Source of the DNA: Setophaga petechia
Lineage: Eukaryota > Chordata > Aves > Passeriformes > Parulidae
Assembly (NCBI GenBank): GCA_024362935.1
Contig: JANCRA010000124.1
Location: 868,001-932,000 of the forward strand
Direction of reading: 5' to 3'
DNA: 64,000 nucleotides
In this document: positions 22,396 to 34,900 of the stretch, piece after piece
Layout of the letters: each line of letters opens with the position of its first letter
How positions within the stretch are numbered: position 1 is the stretch's first letter
Made by a program: the position numbers and the translations under genes
The notes under the pieces: generated by a model
Told to the model about the DNA's origin: nothing
Database searches by the model: none
The model's input: the letters and a program-made list of their open reading frames with translations, nothing else

Positions 22396-25300
22396 TACAT
22401 GAATCATTTTACTTCTCTAGGCATCAACCTCTCCCATCAGAAAAAGTCAACACTTTTGAGGCACTATGGTCAAGAAAGAATGAGCTGCTGCAGGAGCATT
22501 GGGTAATATTACTGTTAAGTTTCTGACAAATCAGAACCTCTAAGAGGGCAGAAAAAAAAGGTGAATATACCACCAACAAAACTGTGATTTCATGGCCAGC
22601 CCTGTGGGAGGAAAGAGAGACTACCAGATAACTGGCAAAGTGGGTAAAGAAAATAAGGAAAACCAATGAATGTGTACTTTTTGCATGTGCTGCCATTGAA
22701 ACACTTAACAACAAACTCTGAACAATCTTTTGGACATTTCAAGAACATTATGTCAACTTTTCCGTCTCCCACCACACGGTGCCTCTCACTCCTATTTGGT
22801 GTCTTTCCTCCTCCATAATGCATCAAAAATACATAATCACCATTGGTATCATTTTTGTCAACTATGGTATTAGATCAGTTCAATCAAATGCAGATAGTGA
22901 CATCAGCACGAAGCATTCAAATGATGACAGAAGCATTTTGCTATGCATAAAGGGGTTGGTTATTATATCACTTTTAAATTTAAATTTTAAATAGGTTCAG
23001 TTCATCTTAAGCTAAATATCTAGTTACTTAACAGCTGTTATGAGTCAACCAGAGAGAGGATTACTTTAAAAAATGTTGCAACAAATGCTTTAATCTTGAG
23101 TTACAATAGAAGAACAAGTCTGATCAGGTCATGTCTAATAAAGGTTGTGCTCCAGTAGTACTTAGGAGTTTATTGCTTTTCATACAAAACAGGAGATGGT
23201 TTGATATTGTAAATCTTGCCACCCTCATATTAACCCCAGAAATTTCAGACATGGCTGGGATAGATTTTTTTCAGGGCATAGGACCATGCTTAAGCAGTTT
23301 CAGATAAGAAAATTTTACAAATGGATACTTAAGTGGTTTATCCTATGCAGAGGCCATGTATACTTACCATTATGTCATGACTCAAAGTTCTTGGGATTTT
23401 CCATGATGGTAATATGCTTTTCTATCTTCATGTCACCTCTCTTGTAAGAGTAATGGAGACATTGAGATATGAAGTCAGGGAGGTTTTGTCTGTGTCTTTA
23501 CATCTAGCTAAGAAACATAAAAGCAAAGCTGTAAAACAGAAATCCAGTCATGGATTCCTAGTCTAATATGCTTTCCCAGGATATGCTTAAATCAGCCTGA
23601 CAAAGACCTGTGTAGACTGCCAGGAGAATAGGCATGGAGGAGAGGCATCTCCAGGCATTGTTATCCATTACTCCCAACTTTCAGGGGTTACTGATGCCAC
23701 CAAGACATGTTAGAGCAGTCAGAGAGGAATAGCCACAGTACACAAAAACATAGATATGAAAATGGTGATTTTAGCTACTCTCCAGACAAGGATTAATAAC
23801 ACAGGCCAAGCAAAGTTGTGATAGGTAGGTGCTAAATGTCTCTGAGTTATGGGGCAGCATGTGAAAGTCAGCATGCCGCCCAAACTGCTGCAAGGCTGAA
23901 TATCAGTCACAAATATCTGGATATCTTCAGCCCATGGCAGTATTGTCTCTGGAAAACTCCTGAAAACTGGAAAATCCACAGAACCCTCCCCACATGGAAT
24001 TGAAGTCCCACTACTAGGAAATGGTTAACTAAATGTTACCAACTAGAAGCTAAATAACTACAATTGAATTACTAGTCACATTTCTAAGGATGTTCTAATC
24101 TCAAGCTGTGGCTACCTGAGCAATTTCTGAAAATAATAGAGCGTACCAAGTAGTCAATCACAAATCAGAAAAAATAAGTGTTAATACAGGGCGCTAAAAC
24201 AAAGAGAACGTTTCTGGGAAAGTACAAAAACTGCAGTCTCTGTGCCACTTGTTCTTAGCTTTTCCATTTGCCAACTGCAAATGGTAGGAACCAGCAGGTG
24301 GGAAAATGGCTTGCAGTTGGGTAATTTTTAAAAACATTCTGTAATAAAGATTCAACTTTAGTTAAATGACACTCCAATTGATTTTTTCCCCCCTCTTATT
24401 CTTAATATCCCAGTGGTGTCATAAAGACATTTCACATCATATCTGTCAGATTTCTGTAATTACAATAGTGCTAGCAACATGAAAAAAACCCAAAGCTAAC
24501 CAGACAAAGAAAAGAGCAGTGAATGGACCACAGAAAACTTATACTCCTTAAGCAAGAAATCTAGATCTATTATTGAGTAAACTAGAAAACCTTCTGGAAT
24601 AAACCAGAAATTTTAGGTATACCCCTTAAAAAATTATAAAAATAGGATTGTGGTATTTTTTTACCAGAACAGATGATTTCTAGTTTGTAATTTCCCTTAT
24701 TATAAAGAATTATGCACTGCAGTCAGCCTTATTTGAAGTTTTGGAGGATAAATTCTATCTATCTATGAAAAGATGTTAAACATTCTGTTTTTTTTAACAA
24801 ATCAAGTTATCATCTAACCTTTTGATGATGGAGCTTCTCAAAGATAGACAATAATTACTTCCATTCACAGTATTTTGTATTGCATACAAAATAATATTTA
24901 ATTCTTTACATGGTTGCAGAAATTATTTGCATCAGGAAGAAGCAGCAAAAACATCTAAACTGAGTCTTCATTAATTTTTAAGACATTATTTTGCACATAA
25001 AAGCAAAGAGGAAAGGGAAGGAAAACAAAATTTAAGTAGTTATGCAAAATTGCAGAAATACACCCTTCATGTAGAATATGTGTTTGTGTCCTTCCACAAA
25101 CAGGGACAAAAGTGAGAGTGCAGTTAAGTACATTGCTGCTCTTAAACTAAAGACCAGCTTACTCCTGAAAGAATCTCTCAAATACACAACTTTAGGCACA
25201 CCCAATCTCTATATACTCCAAATTCTAAGTCTTTCCTGTTTTTAGTCCATTCGTTTTTAAGACAGTACACAAAAAGATGTTATCAATATCTTAAATGAGA

Positions 25301-26549
25301 AGATAGTTAAAAAAATTTCCATGATTTCTTCAAGAAGAGCACAACTCCATGCAATTACATGCCTGAAACATTGATTTAGATCACACGATTTAATTAGCAA
25401 ATTACACCTTTGTAGAACTTTTCACAGAATGATAGAGGAAAAGAAAGTTGGTCTTCAATTCGTCATTCTTAATTATCTCTTTATCAGAATTGTTATTTAA
25501 TGAATGCCTCTGATTAAGTTTGTTTCATTAAATTATGAGATCTGAATCATTCTAGAAGACCTGTGTAGACTTATGAATTTTAAGAGGTAAGGAAGCCGGT
25601 CCAGTATGTGTCAGGTTGACATCTAAATTATTCATATCTTTTCTAATGTGCTTATGAGTTGCTGGTTTGCTACCTTAATAAGAACTGTACAATTGTACAA
25701 TTGCTGTCTTGTCTTTGTCTTTAGCCTGGCATTATGAAATAACAGTTATTCATACATCCCTAATTTTTAATCACTTAGGTTTACTAACAACCCTTAAGAT
25801 AAGTGATTTTCACAAAGAAGTGCTTGAAATATTTACTTTGCTTTAATTCACGTAGTTTTCAGGGTGATTTTTTTTGTTGCTGTTTTTGTGTATTTTTGTT
25901 TTGTTTTGTTTTTGATCTCATCTGTTTTGAATGATGTTGCAAGTTATAGAAAAACAGAAGAATAAACTAAAATAGTTACATGGTATAAACTTTTACTGTT
26001 GTGATAAGCATAATAAGATAAAGATGGTGGTTTTGCCTTTCATTAGCAGGGTAGTTATGGCAATTTAATCTTTACCTCAGTAGAATTCTAGTCACAGTCA
26101 TATTTCTTTATCTTCCCCATTAAGCATGTAGACACTTTAAAAGTTCTTTAAAGATCAACCTTAGGCAATTTATGTGCAAGAAATGAGACAAGAAATGTTG
26201 CTGTATAGAAAATTAAGGATTTATTACACATCACCGTAAGGTTTAGGATGAAAGTCATAAAGCCAAGGCATTCACCATAAATGTGCATCTTGAAGAGCAA
26301 TTTATAACAAGGCCCTTGATTCATTACCATGCTGATAGTTGTTTCTTTGTTGATGCTGTTCACATTCATGTTTCTTTATTTCATCAATTCAGGTACTTCT
26401 ACTGTAATCCAATGTACTAATAAGTAGGGGTAAAGGAAGGCAATCTTACTGATGAAGTTATTAAAAGAATTTTGCTTTTTCTTTCTTGAAAAGAGTTAAA
26501 ATTTAGTTTTCATATTGTTCTTTTGCTGCAATAAATATTTCTTAGAATC

Positions 26550-26640
26550 ACTAGAGTTTACATATTATATTACTGGAGTTACTAGAATAACTAGGGTTTA
26601 CTAGAATTCCTAGAATTTACATTATCTCTAGAATATGAAC
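26550..26640. repeat. Degenerate ACTAGAGTTTAC-type minisatellite
   Basis: Several diverged units of about 11-14 bp are strung together: CTAGAGTTTACA, CTGGAGTTACTAGAATA, ACTAGGGTTTACTAGAATT, CCTAGAATTTACA and CTCTAGAAT. It looks like an old, decayed short tandem array. Confidence 0.6.
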
Positions 26641-28194
26641 CAATGAGAGAACAATGAAACCCTTAATTACGAAATAAAATGTCTAAAATATTCCAAGTTA
26701 ATTTCAAAAAGTGCAAGCTTGGAAAGAAAAAAAATGACAAATATTAGAAATAGCTTTCTGAATACCTCTTTTTTAACTTAAAAGTACTTTTCTTACTGAA
26801 GCAAAAATATATTCCTAAATACAAGCAAACCAGATGATTCTTCATTTATAACAAGACACTGAATCAGGTTTGTTTATAAGGTGAATTCATTTCCAGTATG
26901 GTCACTGTCAGCTGCTACCAGAATATATCCCAAATTTCCTGTATGAGCAAATAGATTTCTGTTGTTTTTCTAAATGCCCTTGAATCATTCATGCAACATT
27001 CAATAGGACTAGTTCTAAGGGTAGAAAAAGAAGTTACAGCGACAAGAAAATTTCTTCATTTCAAGTTACCAGAGAAAATTCCTTTCCAGTTTAAGTTACT
27101 AGCTTAATCCAGCTAGAATCTATAGCGACATTTTAGTGGTTGGTAAAGTATTTTCTATTCCACCTTGAAAATAGGCTGGTTCTGGCCAAAATTATATTCA
27201 CAAAAGATTTTGTGATATATTTTTATATCACATAAATATAAATAGGATTATATAAATGGGATTCCCTATTTATGATTTATAGTGGTTGTGTGTTATCTTT
27301 CCTCAGTTTAAAAGCAAAAAACATAGGAATTCATGTCTAGTTCTAGACAGAGTCAGTAATAAAATCAAGAAATAATTAAAGTTTAATGTCGATTCTGCTA
27401 AAGATTAATCCATAAGAAGATTGCAATTTTATACAAATGTGTTTCACAAAACAGGCGAAACTAAAACTTTCTTCAGAATTATATTGCCCCGCTCAAATCT
27501 TTGCTAGAGGTTCACCATATCCCCAGATACATAAACTCCGTAGTTTCACAATACAACATGGGGTGAAGTTTTCCTTCTGCTAAGCAGGAAGTTTAAACCT
27601 TCTGGGTAATGCCACCCAAACTACTCAGAACAGGCAGGGAATTTCCCCCAGATTTCACCATGGATTTATTATTGTAACTCCACAATATGGAGCTGAATGA
27701 CCTAAAAGCATGTTAATGCTGCTGCAGGACACATTAAAGTGATACAACAGCATTTTCCCTGAGTGGGTGTATTCAGCTCATTTAATAAAGATTATGAGTG
27801 ACTGCACCCTTTTTTTGGCTATGACACAACTCAAGGATAGAGAAATTTAATAGCATACTTTACCTATGGGCATATTAGTCATCTGCCCAGAGGTAAAGTA
27901 TTTCATAATGAACTGAAAAGCCAGAAAATTGTGTCTATGTGTGTGTTTTAATATTACTGTGTTCATACTAATGAAATTTATGCAAAGCACCACAAAAACT
28001 GATGACTGTACATCCATAACATGACTGAAAGACTCTGCAGGTTGCGTTAGGGTGAGGTGTTAAATTATTTATTACATGTCAAGTTTGTTTTTTTCTTTTA
28101 ATTGCTTTCCTGGTATTTTGAAATTATTTCTCTGTTTAATATGAAATTATTAGCATAAAGATCAAGAAAAAAAATCACATTTTTATTCCTGCTG

Positions 28195-28910
28195 CACTAT
28201 GTGCCTTGCCCAGAAAAGATGGCCTTGCCCACGAAACACCAAGGTGTCATTGCTGGTGAGCACCAGAAACCTGGGTTTCCCAGCTTCTTGGACTTAGCAT
28301 AGCTGTCTACACTTCTGTACTGTCAGTCTAGTGCCAAGGAGGAGTGGGTACCTGCCTTTTACATCCAGTTGTGGCTGGAAATCAGCTGAGGGTCCAAAAA
28401 ACCAAGAGCGGCCGGGAGAACTGCAATCCTGGCTCCTTCACATAACAGGAAGTTCTCCCATTTACCTAAGCATATGTGATACCAGGCTCCTCAAAATCTC
28501 TGAAGAACAGATCTTGGGAGCCTCATGTGCCTGGTGAGCCCCTAATTTGTCCTATGGAAACAGAGGCTCATTTGGGGTTTTTGCTGGGGGCTTGGGGAAT
28601 GAGAGATGTCTCCCTTCAGCTGCAATGCCTCCCCCACTGGAGGATTACTCACAGCATCTGGGTGCCAGCCAGGAGCCGGATGGCAGGGTGCTGCCTCACA
28701 GGTCTAGGTCTCCTCCTGCAAGTACAGATCTGTGAAAGCTGGCACATTCCCTTCTCTTGCAAACAGCAATCTCCAAGCTGAGCTGCCAAGCGTGCTGGAG
28801 ACTCTCCACCACTTCACCCCACCTTCAGCTGAGGCCATAGGGACAAGCTCACAGGATATCTTGTGTGCCCATCAGCTGGCTGTGACCAGGGAGAGAGAAA
28901 AAGGGAGAAA
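28195..28910. other. GC-elevated block of unknown origin
   Basis: About 700 bp are clearly richer in G+C than the DNA on both sides. Plus-strand frames of 62-101 codons overlap here but show no domain, and no clear splice sites or LTR termini are seen. A local direct repeat GCCTTGCCCA occurs twice at its left edge (about 28203 and 28222). It may be a diverged retroelement piece, a regulatory island or a degenerate exon. I do not recognise the family. Confidence 0.4.
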
Positions 28911-31900
28911 AGACAAAAATCCATCATTTTATGTTTTTAACTAGCAGTTTTAAAAAGCTTGTTGCAAGTGTCGTGGGAACTAGACAATAAATTGGTGTCT
29001 TTGGATTTCATTTTCTGGATTTCTATTGAGTAGCTTTTCATAGGATTTTTACCAGTAGCTGTGTTGTTGCATGAGAACCAAGTGACTATTGAGTATTTTA
29101 AAACCTACAGTGATTATTAAGTTTTTCTCTAATCATGTTCAGTAACAATTTTATTTTTGTTGGCAGTGTGCACCCAAGAGGAGTTTAAGAAAGCTTGGAA
29201 GAACCTCTTGTTCATGTTAGAGCACAATGCTTTGTGATGAGCAGCTGCAAATTGTTTTAAGGAAAGAGCAGTAAAAGCTACAGACCCAAACAAATGGGCA
29301 AGTGCTGCAGGCAGCTCTGCTTAGAGCAAAGGTGTGCTTAAATGTTTTCGTGGACTGAAATATGATGTACAAGTTATATCCCTAGAACCAAAATCAAGAT
29401 TCCTAAATCAGCTCACATGTGTTTGATATCTTAACCCCAATGCTATTGTGATTTATTAAGTATAAAAATTAAATACAAAATATAGATAATGTAAATATAT
29501 TTATGTCTTTGATCAATTTAATAAAATGGGTAATATACAAACAAAAATATCCTTGTTCTCAATCACCACCACCCTACAGCAGAGCTATCCATTTTTTAAT
29601 TGTCCAGGATGCACGGTTTGGTAGAACCATGTTCGGAAATGCCAAAAAGCTCTTTTTAGCTGGATTATGTTTGCTTTTTTTTAAATTTAATCACTCCTCC
29701 ACATCTTTATTTTCTTTTGAGTCATGCTTAACATTAATAACTCTGCAAAGGATTTGTTTTCTTCAGGTTTTGAGGTTTGCAGAAAATCTGCAAAGTTAGT
29801 CATCAGTCCTGAAAAAGTCTGATGTATGAAATTTCAGAGTACGTGAAATTTTTTCTTTTCCTAGTGAGGGCAAAGCATATTCACTCATGAGGGACAGGAC
29901 GGAATTCTCTGGCTTGTTGAAAATCACCTTTATGGATGCATGCCTGGGCAAATGAACACTATAAATTGCTCTTTCCAGAAATCAGTGCAAAAATCTGTAA
30001 GAATACAACAAATATATTTATTTTCATAATAGCATGATAGTTATGGAATTATAATGCACTTGTTGCTGTTTTAGAACAAGTATATACAGTACATTTTACC
30101 TAAATGTGAGGAAGTTTGCTTTTCTGATTTTTAATTATAGTTTGTAGAAACAGCCTCAAAACCAGATCTGTGCAGCATCAAAGCATCTGGCTACAAAGGG
30201 CCTGAGCTTTTTATGTATTGACTAACATCAGAAATAAACCTCTCTGAATTCAAACAGAATTGATATTTTCCTGCGCTTCTCTTACTGCTTACTAATAAAC
30301 ATTGTTTAAAAGTTATGCACTTCTCCTTACAAAACCTACTTTCATGTCATGTTATTCATTGTTTTGCAAAATCTCTTAGTTGATTTGGCTGGCAGGATGT
30401 TATTTGGCAACTCAGAGATAAAATACAGTCTCTAAGTGTTTTTCTTCAGAAATTAGAGTTCTTTTATTTACATTGCCTAAAACAAAAGTGCAGTTTCTGG
30501 TGCTCAGACTTACCATGTCAAAACTCAGCTTTCCTGTAATGTTCCTCCTGATTTATGGTTTAAAGAATGACTAAATAAAAACCACCTTTAATTTTTTTTC
30601 TCCAAGCAGACGTACAAATATGTAGTTCACAATTTTTTCCGTCTCATTTTTTAAAATTTGCTTCATCTTGGTTTTGTTCTGTCCCAAAATAGATCATTAA
30701 TACAATAGTCAATATACCCACATTCCTTATATAAACATTATTTCAATGCCTAATAAAAAATGTAATAATTGGGAAAGAGAAACTTATCCATTTGTAAGGA
30801 AAATTTCAAAAGCTGTGTGAGATAACAACCACGCACGATAAAAGTTATTTATATTAAAGAACACCTCTTTCAATCTTCCACAGAATTTCACTGAAAAAGT
30901 GAAAGCAGCTGGTGATGCCAGTGGGCAATGTAAACATGATTATGTGGATAGGTCACAGTATATTCACACACACAAAGTACTGAGAAAATATGACAAGCTC
31001 CCCAGGAAAGGCCAGAGATTTTGTGGAGACTTTTGTATCTCACCCCACCAATAATTTATAAACAGGAGAGAATAAAAAGACTTAAGCAAGTTGTGTAACC
31101 CAATCTCATACAATCCCAGACATTACATATCACCACTGCTTTTATAAAGGATCCCATAGCAACTTGAATTATTTCTGAAATGTCTGTTAATGTCTGTTAT
31201 AAATTAGGTTAAATGTAATGTCAGGTTTTTTAAGCATCAGTATGCTCTTGTGAGTCATTCTTACTCACCCAAGCAACCTGTTTTTAGTGCAAAGGGATGG
31301 TAGACTGATGCAGGGCAATTGTACCTCTTTTGATTTTTTAAAAATAAAATTACTACCTTGTTTACTGTGTTCCTACTTGTTAGCTGAAGGAATATGTCCT
31401 ATTACGTTATAAAAAGCAGGAATATGAAGTTCAACTGCAGAATTGCATAGCCTTACAAACAATTATGGAGATCTATCAAACTGAAAAATAACCAGGGATT
31501 TTTCATCAGATCTACATAGAAACACTCTCTTTCACTACAAGCGAGCATGTGAAATAATTCCATTTCTGATACTGTGATAAAGTGCAAATGAAAAAATATG
31601 CCAAGTTTGTCAGAAAAGAAGAGCATACACTTATCTTCTGCCAAGCCTTGAACCTCCCCCATAAGAGCATTCCCAAGTCTGCATTGCTGTGTGTGATTCT
31701 GAATGGTCTGTACAGAAAAAGGAATCAAACAATAATTAACTAAGTGACTAGAAACCCTAGAAAAATATTATCTAAACTAACTTCTTCCAGAACCCAATGT
31801 CCTGAACTTGGGATAAGAAAAATAATCTGCTTCAAATACATTAAGTTTGGAAGAGCATTGGCATAAATGGAGGAAACAGAAGAGGGAAGCCGAGAGGATG

Positions 31901-34900
31901 CTTCAGAGAAAGAGGAAAGAAGAGGATGCTTCAGAGAAAACACCACAACCTATTATTGGGTAAAAAACATAGACTCCATCCTACAGCTCTTTGGGACACA
32001 AAACGTGGGCCAGAATCAGGAAAGTGTCTGGGAGCAGAACTAGCTTCCAAAGACCTGCAAGAGTAATTTTATCTCCAATATCACTTGTCCAAACCTAACA
32101 GCCCCTGGTGGCTCTGAGACATGCAGAGCAGTAACTTCACACAAACAGCTGTGCCTGACATCTGTACCAGACACTACTGAGGAGGGTCACACACAGCCAC
32201 CGTCTGCCCCTGAAGATCACTCAGTTCAAGCTACGGTTCACTTTGCCACTCCAGATTCTAGCCATGCCTTTGAAAATTTATATGCTGCCCTTTTCTTTGC
32301 CAAGTGCCTCTAAGCACTACGTAAGACTTGAGGACCAAGGGGAAAGACAGCAAGTGAATCTAATCTTTCCAACATTATGACATGGGACAGCTCAAAAGTG
32401 ACAAAAAGTAGTTTTGCAGCCCACAAAGTCTCACTTCAAGAAAAAGACTCACCTGCTTTCAGATTTTTAGCTTTACAGTCAAGTCTTTACTTTTCCCTAT
32501 TTTACGTATGCTTATATGTAAATACTCCGTCTCATATGCTTTCATGTGCATATTTCTCTATTTGGTACTTATAGATCAATATAGAAACATATTGGCTTCC
32601 TGTCCTTTCCTCATTCACAAAAATGCTGATACAATAACTTATAAAGAAGCCACTTACCATAAGGCTGGTTTTAGTTCTTCCATTTAAATTGGTATCTAGA
32701 AAGAAATACCCATACAAATATATACATACATGTGTATGTACATGTGCTTAGATAAAGGAGAGGCAACATTCTCATCCATGTAACTCCCTCTTTAAGTGGA
32801 AATTTGGCCTGGGTGCAAAGGTCAGCATACCCACTCTGCTTACCAAACATTAATATCTGTTTTAATTTATGATTACTTACATAAGTCTTAGGTAATCACA
32901 TATTTTTGCTGTTCTTCTATCCATCAAAATTAACAAGTAAAGAGAAAGTCCCGTAAATCATCGTGACACTGCACTTGTAGAAGATCTAGTTTTCAGCAAT
33001 GGATATCTTTGGTCATTCACATCCTCCCAATTTTGTTCTCAAGGCAGACAGGTCACGCAATGATGCCTGGTTTCAAAGTTATATTTTTAGACTAATGCCT
33101 ACTCTTTTAAAAACAGCAAGAGCTTCACCTTTAACAATGTAACATGCTTCGAATTTATCTTTGACATCAAAAAGAACGTGAAAAGTGCAGCTGTTTTTTG
33201 CACCACACTTAGAACCTAATATAATAAAGTGGACTTTTTCAAGTCATACAAATAAAAAATTATTCTTTTGCTCTTCAACTGATGTCTTGCCTGCCAATAT
33301 TTAAGGAAATGTTTTCATTTTCTACAATAAAAATTACAAAAACTCAAATAAACGTTCTGTTATCATTCCAAAATTAAGTCATGAATAGAACATCTGTGCA
33401 CCTTTTGTCTATTCTGGCACATCACACAAGCACTGTAAATGCAAATATTGCAGCTATACACAGCTTTACCACATGTTAATATTTGCAGCTGGAATTAGTA
33501 GATTTTTGTCATTTACTGTATTTTAGTTTGTCTGAATTATGAGTACAGCATCAGATTGGTAAGACTGGGAAATTAAGCAGAATATAAGTAACATGAACCA
33601 GCAGTTAATTTGTGTTAAGGCTAATCCACTAAACAGCAATAATTTTGCAAATGTTGAATTTATAGTGTATTTTGCTGTTAACACTTGAATTATCCCATCA
33701 CTTTTGGAAATACTGAGCTCTGCAGGCTGGAATTCTCTATCCAAAAAACCTGTCCTTTGTAGACAACAAAGTGAAACTCTTCACCAGCACCAAGTGCACA
33801 AAAAGGGGATCATTGTAAAGAAGTGAGAATATGGTCAGTCTCTCTCTCTGCCCAGCTGGTTCCACTCCTCAGGGCAAGAGAAGTTTCAGCAGACAGATCC
33901 AACATATTCATATCACAGAACGGTTTTCACGCAGTAACCATAACTTTTGGGGTAAGCAAGGAATGCTGGACATTAAATATTTCAGTACAAACTTTATAAA
34001 AGCATGGGCAAAGTAAACTTGGGCTGCTGAAACGATGTCCAGATGTCCTCTGGGAAAAAGTGAGGGTATACAAAGAGGATTTCTGCAACATTTTTCTTTT
34101 CTCTCCTATTATGTACAGCAACTGAAACTTCCCATCAAGTTCATCTAAATGCTTATTTCACTTACCTGTGTAACCCCCCTAATTTTTTTTTTTTTGAGAG
34201 TATATACTTCAAAGTGCAAACTGCACCTGGGAAGAAGGCATAGAACACCAGGAATCCAGGAGCATAATTGAAGGAAATCATATAAGGATTACAGTGTATG
34301 GCAATCTGAAAATTAGTCAGAAGGAATAAGTTTTGGACAGCGAGCAAACAAATGACCAAACTCAAATTCAAAATAAAACAAACAAAATAATCCGCTCTAA
34401 ATTGCTGTCAGTGGTGGAACTAATGAAATATTAACTTATATTTAGCCTCTTCCAGATCAACACCTGCAGCTATTTCTTCTTAAACGTCAACTCTCAAAAA
34501 TATTTGCAATACACTCTCACGCTTGTCAAATGCCTCTTTCTCTCAAATCCCTTTTTTTGCCTCATGTGCCAGAGGAAGAGGAAGTTGGATGTGGATTTCA
34601 GTGACAGAGTGGACAGGGCATACATGCCAATCACCCAGCTTGTCAGGTGTCTGTATCTAGGAAGGTAGCTGAGCTCTCTGTTACCTGTTCAGACACAGAT
34701 TTTCACAAAATTCATAAGAACTATGGATCCTCATATATTCTTCAATCAAATTTGGTTGAAATAGACAAATTTATATAAAAAGAATTTGCTCAGAAAAAAA
34801 TGGCACATATAAAATGAGATGGAGCACAGCATAGAATCCTTAGAAAGAATGAGAAAAAGGAACCTATCCTGGGATGCTGCTCAGACGAGTGGTATATAGC

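Larger units (their letters stand above)
18885..28194. other. Long AT-rich noncoding stretch
   Basis: More than 9 kb with no recognisable gene. Short frames (up to 122 codons on minus at 21211-21579) lack any domain signature. A mildly GC-richer patch occurs at about 20160-20420. A sequence at about 25424-25455 (CACAGAATGATAGAGG...AAAGTTGG) faintly resembles an inverted CR1 end but is too short to call. Confidence 0.6.
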
